Source: JAQBQZ01 sp964554765
GTDB lineage: Bacteria; Patescibacteriota; Minisyncoccia; Phycocordibacterales; CAIRYW01
DNA: 64,000 bases
NCBI GenBank assembly: GCA_964554765.1
Contig: CAZKPS010000002.1
Coordinates: forward strand, 1 to 64,000
Reading direction: 5' to 3'
Position numbers and translations under genes: made by a program. The notes below the pieces were generated by a model. It ran no database searches, was not told the DNA's origin, and worked only from the letters and a program-made list of their open reading frames with translations. This document shows, in pieces, positions 16,292 to 24,410 of this stretch (position 1 is its first letter; each line of letters starts with the position of its first letter).

Positions 16292-17418
16292 TATCCCAGA
16301 AACTCGTTTTTAATCAAATCTCTGTGCGCCTCTCTCCTATATCGGCGCATACCCATAAGCATACCGAGAGCAGTAAAGGAAATAAGCAAGTGTGATCCGC
16401 CATAACTAACAAATGGTAGAGGAATTCCTGTCACAGGCATCACACCCATATTCATACCGACATTGATAATAAAATGTCCCATGAACATTATTGCAACCCC
16501 TGATGCAAAAAGAATCTCAAAATTTGTCTCCCCTTTTTCTGCACTATTCATAATACGAAATATTAAAAGCCCGAATGATCCAATAAGAAAGAGCACCCCT
16601 ATAAACCCCCATTCCTCAGCAAAAGCTGCAAAGATAAAATCAGTCTCGTATTCGGGAAGGAAGTTTAGTCTCGATTGGGTCCCATACCCTATCCCCTTGC
16701 CAAGAGCCGCACCAGAACCTACCGCAATCGTTGACTGATATGAGTTATATCCTGCACCTCGCACATCTGCGAGTGGGTGAAGAAACGTCATTATTCTGTT
16801 CTTTTGATAATCCTTAAATACATATACCCAAAGCCCTGCAAATGTCACAGCACCGACCATTACAACAGTAAATAGATGTTTTTTTGAAATGCCGGCTAAA
16901 AGTATCATTCCAAACCAAATCAAGAAAAGAATAATTCCTAACCCCAAATCCGGTTGAAGCATAACAAGAAAAAATAACCCGAACGCATAAAGACCAGAAA
17001 CCAAAATATGCCTTACATTACCTATCTCCACATGCCTCTTAGAAAAATATTTTGAAAGCACCAAAATAAGTGCAAGCTTTGCGAAGTCTGCAGGTTGAAA
17101 AGAAAAGAAACCAAAATCGATCCAACTCTTTGCACCCTTTATGGTTCGTCCCACAAGAAGTACAAGTACCAAAAGTAGTACTGATGTCATATAAAATGCA
17201 ACCACAGGAGTTGTCTTGCGAAAAAAACGAAAATCCACAAAACTCAACAGAAAAAAAACAGCCACTGAAATAATGACCCACACAACCTGTCTCTCGAATA
17301 CATTACTCTCCCCTGTAAAAGAATACATCGTTACAAGACCACCTGTGACCAGAGGTATAAGTGAACCTACCAATATCCAATCCATCGAATGGAATACTTT
17401 TGAAATCTTTTGTACCAT
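16288..17418 (-). CDS. rodA: Rod-shape / SEDS peptidoglycan polymerase RodA
   Basis: 376 residues, about ten membrane spans, with SEDS signatures: GAKSWIDFGFFSFQPADFAKLALIL near residue 95-118, QPDLGLGIIL, the long loop with YQSTIAVGSG..GKGIGYGTQSRLNFLPE, EEWGFIG, and the C-terminal GMNMGVMPVTGIPLPFVSYGGS. SEDS proteins polymerise lipid II; the short loop and context fit RodA (elongation) better than FtsW, although the split between them is not certain. The stop overlaps the convergent pilin stop (shared CTAA at 16288-16291). Confidence 0.93.
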   Translation of the reverse strand: MVQKISKVFHSMDWILVGSLIPLVTGGLVTMYSFTGESNVFERQVVWVIISVAVFFLLSFVDFRFFRKTTPVVAFYMTSVLLLVLVLLVGRTIKGAKSWIDFGFFSFQPADFAKLALILVLSKYFSKRHVEIGNVRHILVSGLYAFGLFFLVMLQPDLGLGIILFLIWFGMILLAGISKKHLFTVVMVGAVTFAGLWVYVFKDYQKNRIMTFLHPLADVRGAGYNSYQSTIAVGSGAALGKGIGYGTQSRLNFLPEYETDFIFAAFAEEWGFIGVLFLIGSFGLLIFRIMNSAEKGETNFEILFASGVAIMFMGHFIINVGMNMGVMPVTGIPLPFVSYGGSHLLISFTALGMLMGMRRYRREAHRDLIKNEFLGY

Positions 17419-17425
17419 GAATTAA

Positions 17426-17505
17426 ATTAGAGATTAGGAATCAAGAAGCAAAAAATGGAATTCGTCTTTATTTTTGATTCTTGCTTTATGATTTTTGATT
17501 TACTA
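17426..17505. repeat. AT-rich short-word inverted repeat between rodA and its upstream neighbour
   Basis: Between the start of rodA and the end of the next gene, words such as GATTAGGAATCAAGAAGCAA and TTGATTCTTGCTTTATGATT form an imperfect hairpin. It is the same word family as in the group I intron P6 insert (AAGCAAAAATCATGAATC). Confidence 0.6.
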
Positions 17506-18276
17506 CTGCCAGTTTCTTGGTACCGATCTCGGTATAATATCGATCTTAGAAACATCGAAGTCGAATTTGTAGTTCCATGTGAATGATATATTCGTCTTAT
17601 CGTTAGGAGAGACATAATCGATCACAGTAGATGACGACTCATGAGCATTGCCTTCTTCGTCATATACCACAGCGACAACCTCAACACCCTTTATCGGGTA
17701 AACCTCACCATTCTCTATATCAGCAGTGATTCGTGATCGCGTATCAACAATGACATGTTGTACATTGGTAATCTTTATGTTTGGATCCATAAAATCACCT
17801 TTCTGCCACTGTATTGAATCGTCATTAATGTCGAATGTAATCTTTGATGCTACTCTATTCCCGGTCAGGATTGAATGTTCAAATACAGGAAACTCTCTGC
17901 CTGGCGGAATAAATGTTTGTCCCGGTATTTCTGCAAGCAAAATATTTTTCTCATCATACACTTTAAACACATAATACATATTTGTTGCGAAGACACCTTG
18001 ATTAGGATTTTCGACGAGAGCAAGTGCTGTATAAGATCCAGGTCCTGCTTTGAAAAGGCGATTATATTTAACAATTGGAGGTCTTGAATCGAGAGGACAA
18101 AGAAGTGCGCAAATCCCCCCGCAATCTATACCCATCTCATCCTGATTCTGGATACCATCAAAGCAGTTTGGATCCTTATTAAAGAATTTTTTATAGACGA
18201 AGATACCAGCAAAGACAAGAATGATAGTCCAGATAACTGCTAGTATTTTGAATTTTTGTCTTTTGCCCCAGTCCAT
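17503..18276 (-). CDS. Membrane-anchored extracellular protein with Cys motif
   Basis: 257 residues from the start MDWGKRQKF. A basic N-terminus and one span (about 9-27) are followed by an extracytoplasmic motif CFDGIQNQDEMGIDCGG with further Cys in CALLC, a pattern frequent in secreted Parcubacteria proteins. The rest is beta-rich and resembles FxLYD/CARDB-like modules (ALVENPNQG, VYPIKGVEVVAVVYDEEGN). The frame extends upstream to 18324, but that would start inside the hairpin at 18313-18363, so 18276 is chosen. Function unknown; the position before rodA suggests an envelope role. Confidence 0.7.
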   Translation of the reverse strand: MDWGKRQKFKILAVIWTIILVFAGIFVYKKFFNKDPNCFDGIQNQDEMGIDCGGICALLCPLDSRPPIVKYNRLFKAGPGSYTALALVENPNQGVFATNMYYVFKVYDEKNILLAEIPGQTFIPPGREFPVFEHSILTGNRVASKITFDINDDSIQWQKGDFMDPNIKITNVQHVIVDTRSRITADIENGEVYPIKGVEVVAVVYDEEGNAHESSSTVIDYVSPNDKTNISFTWNYKFDFDVSKIDIIPRSVPRNWQ

Positions 18277-18312
18277 GATGATATATAGTATATAGTATAT
18301 TGTATATTGTAT

Positions 18313-18363
18313 AAAGCCCAACAAAAAAACATTTCTGACGAGATGTTTTTTTTGTTGGGCTTT
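18313..18363 (-). terminator. Terminator after the tRNA cluster
   Basis: Arms of 20-21 nt (AAAGCCCAAC... and ...GTTGGGCTTT) with an A/T-rich inner stem and a 10-nt loop; strong in both directions. On the minus strand it follows the tRNA genes by about 115 bases. The intervening 18364-18479 contains no recognisable gene. Confidence 0.7.
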
Positions 18364-18479
18364 GAAATCTTAGATGTGGGCACGAATTAAACTCGCGCCA
18401 TATAGTATCGGTGGTTAGAGGGTTGTTAATATATTACATATATACATTCTTACATCCCAATAACCAAAAAGAACAATCG

Positions 18480-18552
18480 TTGCCGTAGCCAGACTCGAAC
18501 TGGCAGCACAGTGCTTAACAAGCACCCGCTCCACCAATTGAGCTATACGGCA
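18480..18552 (-). tRNA. tRNA-Asn(GUU)
   Basis: Minus-strand cloverleaf: acceptor TGCCGTA/TACGGCA, D-arm with AGCTCAATTGGTGGAGC, anticodon stem GGTGC/GCACT and 7-nt loop TTGTTAA giving anticodon GUU, T-loop TTCGAGT. No encoded CCA. Last gene of a three-tRNA cluster. Confidence 0.93.
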
Positions 18553-18567
18553 GTGACGCTTCTGAAG

Positions 18568-18639
18568 CGTTCCCTCAAGGACTCGAACCTTGAAATACTC
18601 GATGACGGTCGAGCTGTGTTACCTTTACACCAAGGGAAC
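18568..18639 (-). tRNA. tRNA-Asp(GUC) with irregular anticodon arm
   Basis: Acceptor GTTCCCT/AGGGAAC with discriminator G, D-stem GTGT/ACAC and T-arm CAAGG/CCTTG are canonical and match the tRNA-Asp pattern. The anticodon arm pairs as CTCGA/TCGAG around only six bases, CCGTCA, or eight if the inner A-U pair opens, and has C rather than U before the anticodon GUC. Identity as Asp is supported by the anticodon, G73 and D-arm; function of the arm is uncertain. Confidence 0.75.
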
Positions 18640-18658
18640 TTTTCAAAATACTTGGAAG

Positions 18659-18732
18659 AGCGACAAGAAGGATTCGAACCTTCGACCTTCTGATTCGTCG
18701 AACCAGATGCTCTACCACTGAGCTATTGCCGC
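18659..18732 (-). tRNA. tRNA with irregular anticodon arm, possibly Val(GAC) or Arg
   Basis: Acceptor GCGGCAA/TTGTCGC, D-arm GCTC/GAGC and T-arm GAAGG/CCTTC with TTCGAAT are normal; discriminator is U. The anticodon arm is TCTGG/TCAGA around nine bases TTCGACGAA; with a sixth U-A pair the loop is TCGACGA and the anticodon would be GAC (Val) after a C33. Reading ACG or UCG (Arg) needs a different register. The isotype is therefore left open. Confidence 0.65.
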
Positions 18733-18781
18733 TTTTTCCAAAAAAAATCACACCTAAAATTTCAAATAACTTTGTAGCAAC

Positions 18782-18809
18782 AATATAACCTTTTTAATTC
18801 AAAATGCAA
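18782..18809 (-). promoter_or_regulatory. Promoter of the tRNA cluster
   Basis: Minus-strand TTGCAT, 16-bp spacer, TATATT, about 50 bases before the first tRNA and just after the 5S terminator. Confidence 0.65.
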
Positions 18810-18819
18810 GATTTAACAA

Positions 18820-18846
18820 AAAAACACCCTTCCGGGTGTTTTTTTT
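18820..18846 (-). terminator. Terminator of the 23S-5S operon
   Basis: Stem AAAACACCC/GGGTGTTTT with loop TTCC and long A/T runs on both sides, 14 bases after the 5S gene. Confidence 0.85.
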
Positions 18847-18859
18847 GTATTAAAAACTT

Positions 18860-18974
18860 TGTGCTGGCGATTACCTACTTTCCCCATCCATAGAGTATCA
18901 TCGGTACTACGAGGCTTAACTTCTGAGTTCGGAATGAGATCAGGTGTGGCCCTCGCGTCGAATCACCAACACAA
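18860..18974 (-). rRNA. rrf: 5S ribosomal RNA
   Basis: In minus-strand sense the sequence has the 5S helix I (GTGTTGGTGAT with ATCGCCAGCAC), the conserved CCGAACTCAGAAGTTAAGC and GATGATACTCTATGG segments. About 115 nt, normal length. It lies about 100 bases after the 23S gene and before a strong terminator. Confidence 0.93.
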
Positions 18975-19368
18975 AACTTTCAATTTTGTATTGTTAACTT
19001 CATCATCAAAAGCAAGAGATATTTCTATCTCAAACAAAACAGAAATCATTGTAAACATAAAATTGATTTCCACATTTCCTAATAGGAATCGAACATTAGT
19101 ACGCCTCGACTTAAACGATTACTCGCCTTACATCTAGCGCCTATCAACGTGATCATCTCTCACGAGTCTCAAACGATTCCTAATCTTGAGGTTGGCTTCG
19201 CTCTTAGATGCTTTCAGAGCTTATCCAAACCCGACATAGCTACGGAGCGGTGCCACTGGCGTGACAGCTCCCAGACCAGAGGTCAGTTCATCCCGGTCCT
19301 CTCGTACTAGGGACAAATCCTCTCAAGAATCAACGCCTGCAGTAGATAGGAGACCAACCTGTCTCACG

Positions 19369-19827
19369 CTTATGTTCACAAATATTATTTGTTACAACTC
19401 ATATTACTATGAGGTTCGGACTATAACTTTATCTTTCTCTTTACGAGTTAAGATAGTCAACATTTAGTCTCTACGGGCAGAATTAAATCAAAGATCAGAA
19501 ATCAAGGATCAAAATTTTTGATTCATGATTTTTGCTTCTTAATTTTTCTTTCCCTCGGTATTGTCCTCAACATCACTTGTAGGATTTCACCGATATAAGT
19601 TGACGAATTCACATATATTTCTATGTGTGACCGCCGCGATTCGTATACATAATAAATATGTATCTTTGGTTCCAAATAAATTAATTCATACTCTGAATTA
19701 AAATTATTCTTGTATCTCTATAATTATTTCATTTTAATATAACAGTCTAAATTCCGAATTGTTTCGGTATTTAATTTTTTGTCTCGTGGGATTCAGACTG
19801 TCCGAGAGATAATAAATTATCTTCCAG
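19369..19827 (-). ncRNA. Group I intron at 23S position 2593
   Basis: Exons rejoin as CAGACCGU|CGUGAGACAG, matching the universal 23S sequence around E. coli U2593/C2594, a known intron site. The intron ends in G. Core helices can be read in order: P3 GUCAAC/GUUGAC, P4 CGGU/ACCG, J4/5 GAAA, P5 UCCU/AGGA, P6 GGG/CCC, P7 GACUA/UAGUC (R motif GUAGAGACUA, S motif AAGUUAUAGUCC), P8 UAUCUU/AAGAUA, P9 CUCAU/AUGAG. No homing-endonuclease ORF is present. One oddity is that the splice-site U pairs with A, not the usual G, in the best P1. Confidence 0.92.
19483..19552 (-). repeat. Dispersed AT-rich repeat inserted in P6 of the intron
   Basis: About 70 bases of words like AAGCAAAAATCATGAATC and GATTTCTGATCTTTGATT form an imperfect hairpin that extends intron helix P6. 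The same words appear in intergenic repeats at 17.4, 44.4 and 49.6 kb. Confidence 0.7.
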
Positions 19828-20476
19828 ACGGTCTGAACCCAGCTCGCGTATCTTTTTAATTGGCGAACAGCCAAACCCTTGGGAGCTTCTCCACCCCCAG
19901 GATAAGATGAGCCGACATCGAGGTGCCGAACTCCGCCGTCGATATGGACTCTTAGGCGGAACTAGCCTGTTATCCCCAGAGTAGCTTTTGTCCGATAATC
20001 TCCCACCGCATCTAATGCGAATGGTCGGTTCACTATGTTCTGCTTTCGCATCTGCTCGACATGTTCGTCTTGCAGTCAAGCCAGCTTATGCCATTGCACT
20101 ATCGGCACGGTTTCCATTCGCGCCTAGCTGACCTTAATAAACTCCTCCGTTACTTTTTGGGAGGATAGCGCCCCACTAAAACTGCCCATCAGATACTGTC
20201 TCTCGTAGTTTTTGCCTACGAGGTTAGAAAATACATTGTCACAGATGGCTATTTCACTGACGAGTAGAGTACAACCGAAATCGTACACATCAAACCTCTC
20301 ACCACTATGCTACGCAGTAAAAACGTATCCTCAATATCAAATTGCAGTAAAGCTTCTGGGGTCTTTTCGTCTATCTGCAGGTAACCGGCATCTTCACCGG
20401 TACTGTATTTTCACCGAGCAAGTCCTCGAGACAGTTCCCCAGTCATTACACCATTCGTGCGCGTCTGAACTTACCA

Positions 20477-20527
<51 letters not shown>

Positions 20528-21888
20528 CAGGGCTTATAACAGTCAGCTTGATATAATCTCACCGCCGTTATTTGACCTTCTGGCATTGGTCAGGTGTCAC
20601 CCCCTATACATCCTCTTACGAGTTCGCAGGGAGCTGTGTTTTTGGTAAACAGTTGCCAGGGATACTTTAGCTGCGGCCTCCTGAATTAACAGAAGGCAAG
20701 CCTTATTCCGAAGTTACGGCTGCTTTTTTGCCGAGTTCCTTGAGGACATCTCACTCGTTCGTCTTGGTCTACTCGACCTGATCACCTGTGTCGGTTTGCG
20801 GTACGGATTGCTTATGGTTATGCTTAGAAATTTTTCTCGGAAGCGTGCTTTATAGACTTCACTGTATTGCTACAGCTTACATTACAATCTTGGAATTTGC
20901 TTTAAACACAGAGCGGATTTTCCTACTCTGATTCCTCAAAATAAACACGACAATCCAATAAGTCGCTCTATATACTACACTTCGTCCTTCCATCGCACCA
21001 TAAGCAAGTTACGGAATATTAACCGTATGTCCATCGAGTTCGACTCTCGTCATCCCCTTAGGACCGACTAACCCTTGGCTGATCTTCATCGCCAAGGAAA
21101 CCTTGATCTTTCGACGTGAGGGTATCTCACCCTCATTGTGGTTACTTGTGCCAACATTCTTACTTCGTAACGCTCCAGCATGGCTCACACCTTTGCCTTC
21201 ACAGCAGATACGAATACTCTCCTACCGCTCATATTTTCCGTAGAAAATACAAGCCCTCAATTTCGGTACAATGCTTAGCCCCGATTATCTTTGGCGCAGA
21301 ATCTCTAAGTGAGTGAGCTGTTACGCTATCTTTAAAGGATGGCTGCTTCTAAGCCAACCTCCTCAGTGTCTGAGAAATTCCACCACCTTATGATGCACTT
21401 AGCATTAATTTAGGGACCTTAATTTGAGATCTAGGGCTGTTTCCCTTTTGACCAGTGTAGCTTAGCCCACACGGTCTAACTGCCATACTTTTAATTTCTG
21501 GTATTCGGAGTTTGATAGGACTCACGAGATTTCTCCCTGTTGAGTCCTTCCAGTGCTCTACCCCCAGAAGGAACATATGACGCTAACCCAAAAGCTATTT
21601 CGGAGAGAACCAGCTATTACCAGGCTCGATTAGCTTTTCACTTCTTACCACAAGTCATCCGGATGCGTTGAACGACATATCGGTTCGGGCCTCCCTTTTG
21701 ATTTCTCAAAAGTTCACCCTGCTCATGGCAAGCTCGCTCTGGCTTCGGGTCTAATGTGTACAACTTATTCGCGCTATTAACACTCGGTTTCCCTGCGACT
21801 CCATCCTCTCGGACTTAGCCATGCTGCACACATTAACTCGTTGGCTCATTCTTCAATAGGCACGCCGTGACGGACATCACGCTGAATG

Positions 21889-21985
21889 CGAAATCAAAAG
21901 TTAAAAATCAAAACTCAAAAATGTAATTCAAAAGTATATAACTTTAATACTTTTTATTTTTATTTTTGACTTCTGACTTTTGCGT
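21889..21985 (-). repeat. Dispersed AT-rich repeat inserted in 23S helix 25
   Basis: In place of the short apical part of helix 25, about 97 bases of TCAAAAGTTAAAAATC-type words form a long imperfect hairpin. Helix 25 is a classic site of intervening sequences removed by RNase III in other bacteria, so the mature 23S may be cut here. Confidence 0.7.
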
Positions 21986-22064
21986 TCTGACTTCACATGC
22001 AATGTGATGCCCGCTCCGACTCCTTGTAAGCATATGGTTTCAGATCTATTTCACTCCCCTCACC

Positions 22065-22110
<46 letters not shown>

Positions 22111-22834
22111 TTGTATAATATTTAGCCTTACCGGTTAGTTCCGGCAGATTCCCCCGAGCCATTCGTGTCTCGAGGTACTCAAGAATAACAATAAAAGATT
22201 TTTTGTTTTCGGATACGGGACTATTACCCACTGGGGTTTTGCTTTCCAGCAAATTCTCCTAACAAAAAATTTTGTAACTTTTCTGTAATAAATACAATTT
22301 GTTATCTTACAACCCCTCTCGCATCACGCTGCGTGCGATGATAAATCATTACACTCAGTGTGATACAAAAGGTTTGGGCTTCTTCGTTTTCGCTCGCCGC
22401 TACTTGCGAAATACTTATTAGTTTCTATTCCTCTGGGTACTGAAATGTTTTACTTCCCCAGGTACGCATCTTTAGCTTACGCCATAGATAGTCAGTAAAC
22501 TGACTGAGTTTCCTCATTCGGAGATCGACGGATCGAAGGTTGCTTGGCACCTCCCCGTCGCTTATCGCAGCTTTACTACGTCCTTCATCGCTCATACAAG
22601 CCAAGGCATCCACCATATGCTCTTACTTTCCTATTAGGAAATGTAAAAACCACAATTCTATGTTACTTATTTTTTACTTGCTTTGTTATAACAGATTCTA
22701 CAGTCGAATCTGTTATTTGCTTTTGAATCTGTCTCCGCAAGAAAAGACCTCCAGTTCGCTCATACAACTTACGTCGTATGTTTACGAAAAGTGCGGGACA
22801 GGATGAAGTTTTCAAATATCAGTCTTTCGGTATC

Positions 22835-22859
22835 AAAAAACCGCTTGGACAAAGCGGTT
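22835..22859 (-). terminator. Terminator-like hairpin in the rRNA leader
   Basis: AACCGCTT/AAGCGGTT with a 5-nt loop followed by TTTTTT on the minus strand, between the rRNA promoter and the 23S gene. An upstream AGCGG in the leader can pair with CCGCT of the left arm, so an attenuator or antiterminator switch is possible. Confidence 0.6.
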
Positions 22860-22935
22860 CGGACAAGGCCATCACTGGCTTTATCTTTATGCCGCTGTAG
22901 TTTGGTGGTTTCTTGTATTCATTAAGTATTGGCAT

Positions 22936-22963
22936 ATTATACTCGTTTCAAAGAGGATGTCAA
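22936..22963 (-). promoter_or_regulatory. rRNA operon promoter
   Basis: Consensus TTGACA (22958-22963), 16-bp spacer, consensus TATAAT (22936-22941) on the minus strand, about 290 bases before 23S. It is one of the two best promoters in the window. The leader between it and 23S (22645-22935) carries the hairpin at 22835-22859 and a further hairpin AACAGATTC/GAATCTGTT near 22687-22712; no gene is seen in it. Confidence 0.85.
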
Positions 22964-23010
22964 ATGATTTATAAACCTTTCATTTTTGGTATCAAATATG
23001 ACCACAATAC

Positions 23011-23055
23011 CAATCAAAATACCCCGCAGCCACCGGCTGCGGGGTATTTTGATTG
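23011..23055 (-). terminator. Terminator of the HTH/nucleotidyltransferase-like gene
   Basis: A 20-bp stem with GC-rich core CCCCGCAGCC/GGCTGCGGGG and AATCAAAATA arms, about 20 bases after the stop at 23076. Confidence 0.85.
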
Positions 23056-23075
23056 GGCCAAATCCAGGATTAAAT

Positions 23076-23666
23076 CTACTCAAACATTCCGATTTTGTTC
23101 AGCACAACTTTATGTGAAAAATCAAACACATCTCGCACAAGCTTGTCCCCCATCCCTAGGCGATATTTAAAATCTTCGACAGACATAAGTGAATACGATA
23201 TCTCTCGTGCAAATTCTGATTCTATTTCTGTGAGAATTTTTTTGAGCTTCTTTTCGTCTGGTCTTTCAGAAACAATAAGCATATCGAGACGAGAATTTTC
23301 TTCGTTGATAAATATTCCAGCAACAACAACTAATTTCACTCGCCCTGCAAGAGAAAGTTTGCGAGCAAGCACCTCCTCAGTGAGCGGAGATACTTTGAGA
23401 AGAAATTCTCGAAAAGCATCGAGATATTTAAAATTCAAATTAAGCGTTGCACCGTTCACGGTTCTACCATTTTCATTTTTTGTTGGACGTCGCTTTATGA
23501 GACCTGATCTTTCGAGAATATTGATTTCTTTTTTGACACCTTCTACTCTCGCTTTTATTTTCTTTGCGAGAAAATTAGCTTCGAACACTACACCAGGATT
23601 GTAAACAAATGATCTTATAAGTCTTGCCTTTGTCGCACTACCAAAAATATTTTCGAGTACCTCCAT
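23076..23666 (-). CDS. Winged-helix regulator with nucleotidyltransferase-like C-terminus
   Basis: 196 residues. Residues 1-75 form a winged helix (LENIFGSATKARLIRSFVYN, then KIKARVEGVKKEINILERSGLI) of the ArsR/MarR shape. Residues about 95-190 look like a minimal nucleotidyltransferase/antitoxin-type domain (LVVVAGIFINEENSRLDMLIVSE) without an obvious GS..D.D active site. Proteins of this layout are frequent in Parcubacteria and are of unknown function. Its promoter has an extended -10 TGCTACAAT; the leader has a CCCGAGACGGG hairpin. Confidence 0.7.
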   Translation of the reverse strand: MEVLENIFGSATKARLIRSFVYNPGVVFEANFLAKKIKARVEGVKKEINILERSGLIKRRPTKNENGRTVNGATLNLNFKYLDAFREFLLKVSPLTEEVLARKLSLAGRVKLVVVAGIFINEENSRLDMLIVSERPDEKKLKKILTEIESEFAREISYSLMSVEDFKYRLGMGDKLVRDVFDFSHKVVLNKIGMFE

Positions 23667-23762
23667 ACATTAAAATTAGCTGAATAAATGCCCGTCTCGG
23701 GATATATGGATTGTAGCATATTCAAAACACAACACACAAAGCTACCTCGTAAGATAATAATT

Positions 23763-23788
23763 AAAAAAGCCGCCAATCACTCGGCGGC
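23763..23788 (-). terminator. Terminator overlapping a gene end
   Basis: GCCGCC/GGCGGC stem with 8-nt loop and T-run on the minus strand; it overlaps the last codons of the gene ending at 23777. Confidence 0.65.
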
Positions 23789-24217
23789 AGAGTCATCAAG
23801 CTCTGAAGGAAAACCAGTAATCCTTGCCCCATGGGCCACCAACAGATCACGGATTTGCCGACATATTCTCAAGATGGATTCACCACCATTTGTGAGATGT
23901 GTCCCACCGAAACTTGCACTACCATAAACTCGAACATTAGGACCATAGGCAACAGGAGAGAACACTCCAGATCCAAATGAGAATGGAATACGAACGTCGG
24001 TAATCTCTACTTTTATAAAGTCTTCAAGTCCCGGAATGAGAAGAGGTATTCTGTGACCTTTTGCAATAAGGGGTACAAATGCATCCCCAATCAACAAAGT
24101 TACTTCAAAATCAAGTCGCGAACTGAGCATCGGAAGAGAGGCGTTAAGCAATATTTTCATGAGGATAGAGAAAAATGAGTGAGATTCAAAAAACGTAGCC
24201 TGACTAATCATACCCAC
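23777..24217 (-). CDS. Hypothetical protein, up to 146 aa
   Basis: No family recognised. An alternative start at MKILLNASLPML (24160) gives 127 residues and avoids a Phe/Ser-rich N-terminal extension. The body is beta-rich with many Gly and Val, ending ARITGFPSELDDSAAE. It is a single transcription unit ending in its own terminator that overlaps the stop. Its codon use is less AT-biased than rplJ/rplL next door, as in the other lineage-specific single genes. Confidence 0.55.
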   Translation of the reverse strand: MGMISQATFFESHSFFSILMKILLNASLPMLSSRLDFEVTLLIGDAFVPLIAKGHRIPLLIPGLEDFIKVEITDVRIPFSFGSGVFSPVAYGPNVRVYGSASFGGTHLTNGGESILRICRQIRDLLVAHGARITGFPSELDDSAAE

Positions 24218-24238
24218 CAGGAAAATAAAATCAACAAC

Positions 24239-24268
24239 AAAGCCCCGACGCTTGCGCGTCGGGGCTTT
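24239..24268 (-). terminator. Terminator of the rplJL transcript
   Basis: AAAGCCCCGACGC/GCGTCGGGGCTTT, 13-bp stem, loop TTGC, with flanking A/T runs; lies 142 bases after the rplL stop and closes the GC-rich segment 24270-24400. Confidence 0.85.
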
Positions 24269-24310
24269 AGTTTGAAAGTTTAGAATGGAATCACCTTGCC
24301 CACATGTTCT

Positions 24311-24397
24311 TTATTCGCAGTCGCTCATAAAGCCATCCAGGCCCAGCCTCGCGGCTCGCACTACTGTCCTCGCATCCGCTCCGGCTCTAAAGTTCAT
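24311..24397 (-). CDS. Possible 28-aa ORF in a GC-rich 3' segment
   Basis: Between rplL and its terminator, an ATG at 24397 opens 28 codons reading MNFRAGADARTVV... and ending DGFMSDCE. Base composition is much more GC-rich than around it. It could be a tiny gene, a C-terminal relic, or the chance reading of a structured 3' RNA; no SD is present. I list it so that it is not lost, at low confidence. Confidence 0.25.
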   Translation of the reverse strand: MNFRAGADARTVVRAARLGLDGFMSDCE

Positions 24398-24410
24398 TAA
24401 AATAAGAATC

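Noticed and set aside
17426..17505. AT-rich repeats considered as phase-variable microsatellites
   Set aside because: Units are degenerate and arranged as inverted repeats rather than exact direct repeats, so slippage switching is unlikely.
18659..18732. tRNA-Gly(UCA) that would indicate UGA recoding
   Set aside because: The body and U73 are Gly-like, but no UCA anticodon can be read, and UGA is used as a stop (for example 28444-28446 and 28704-28706).
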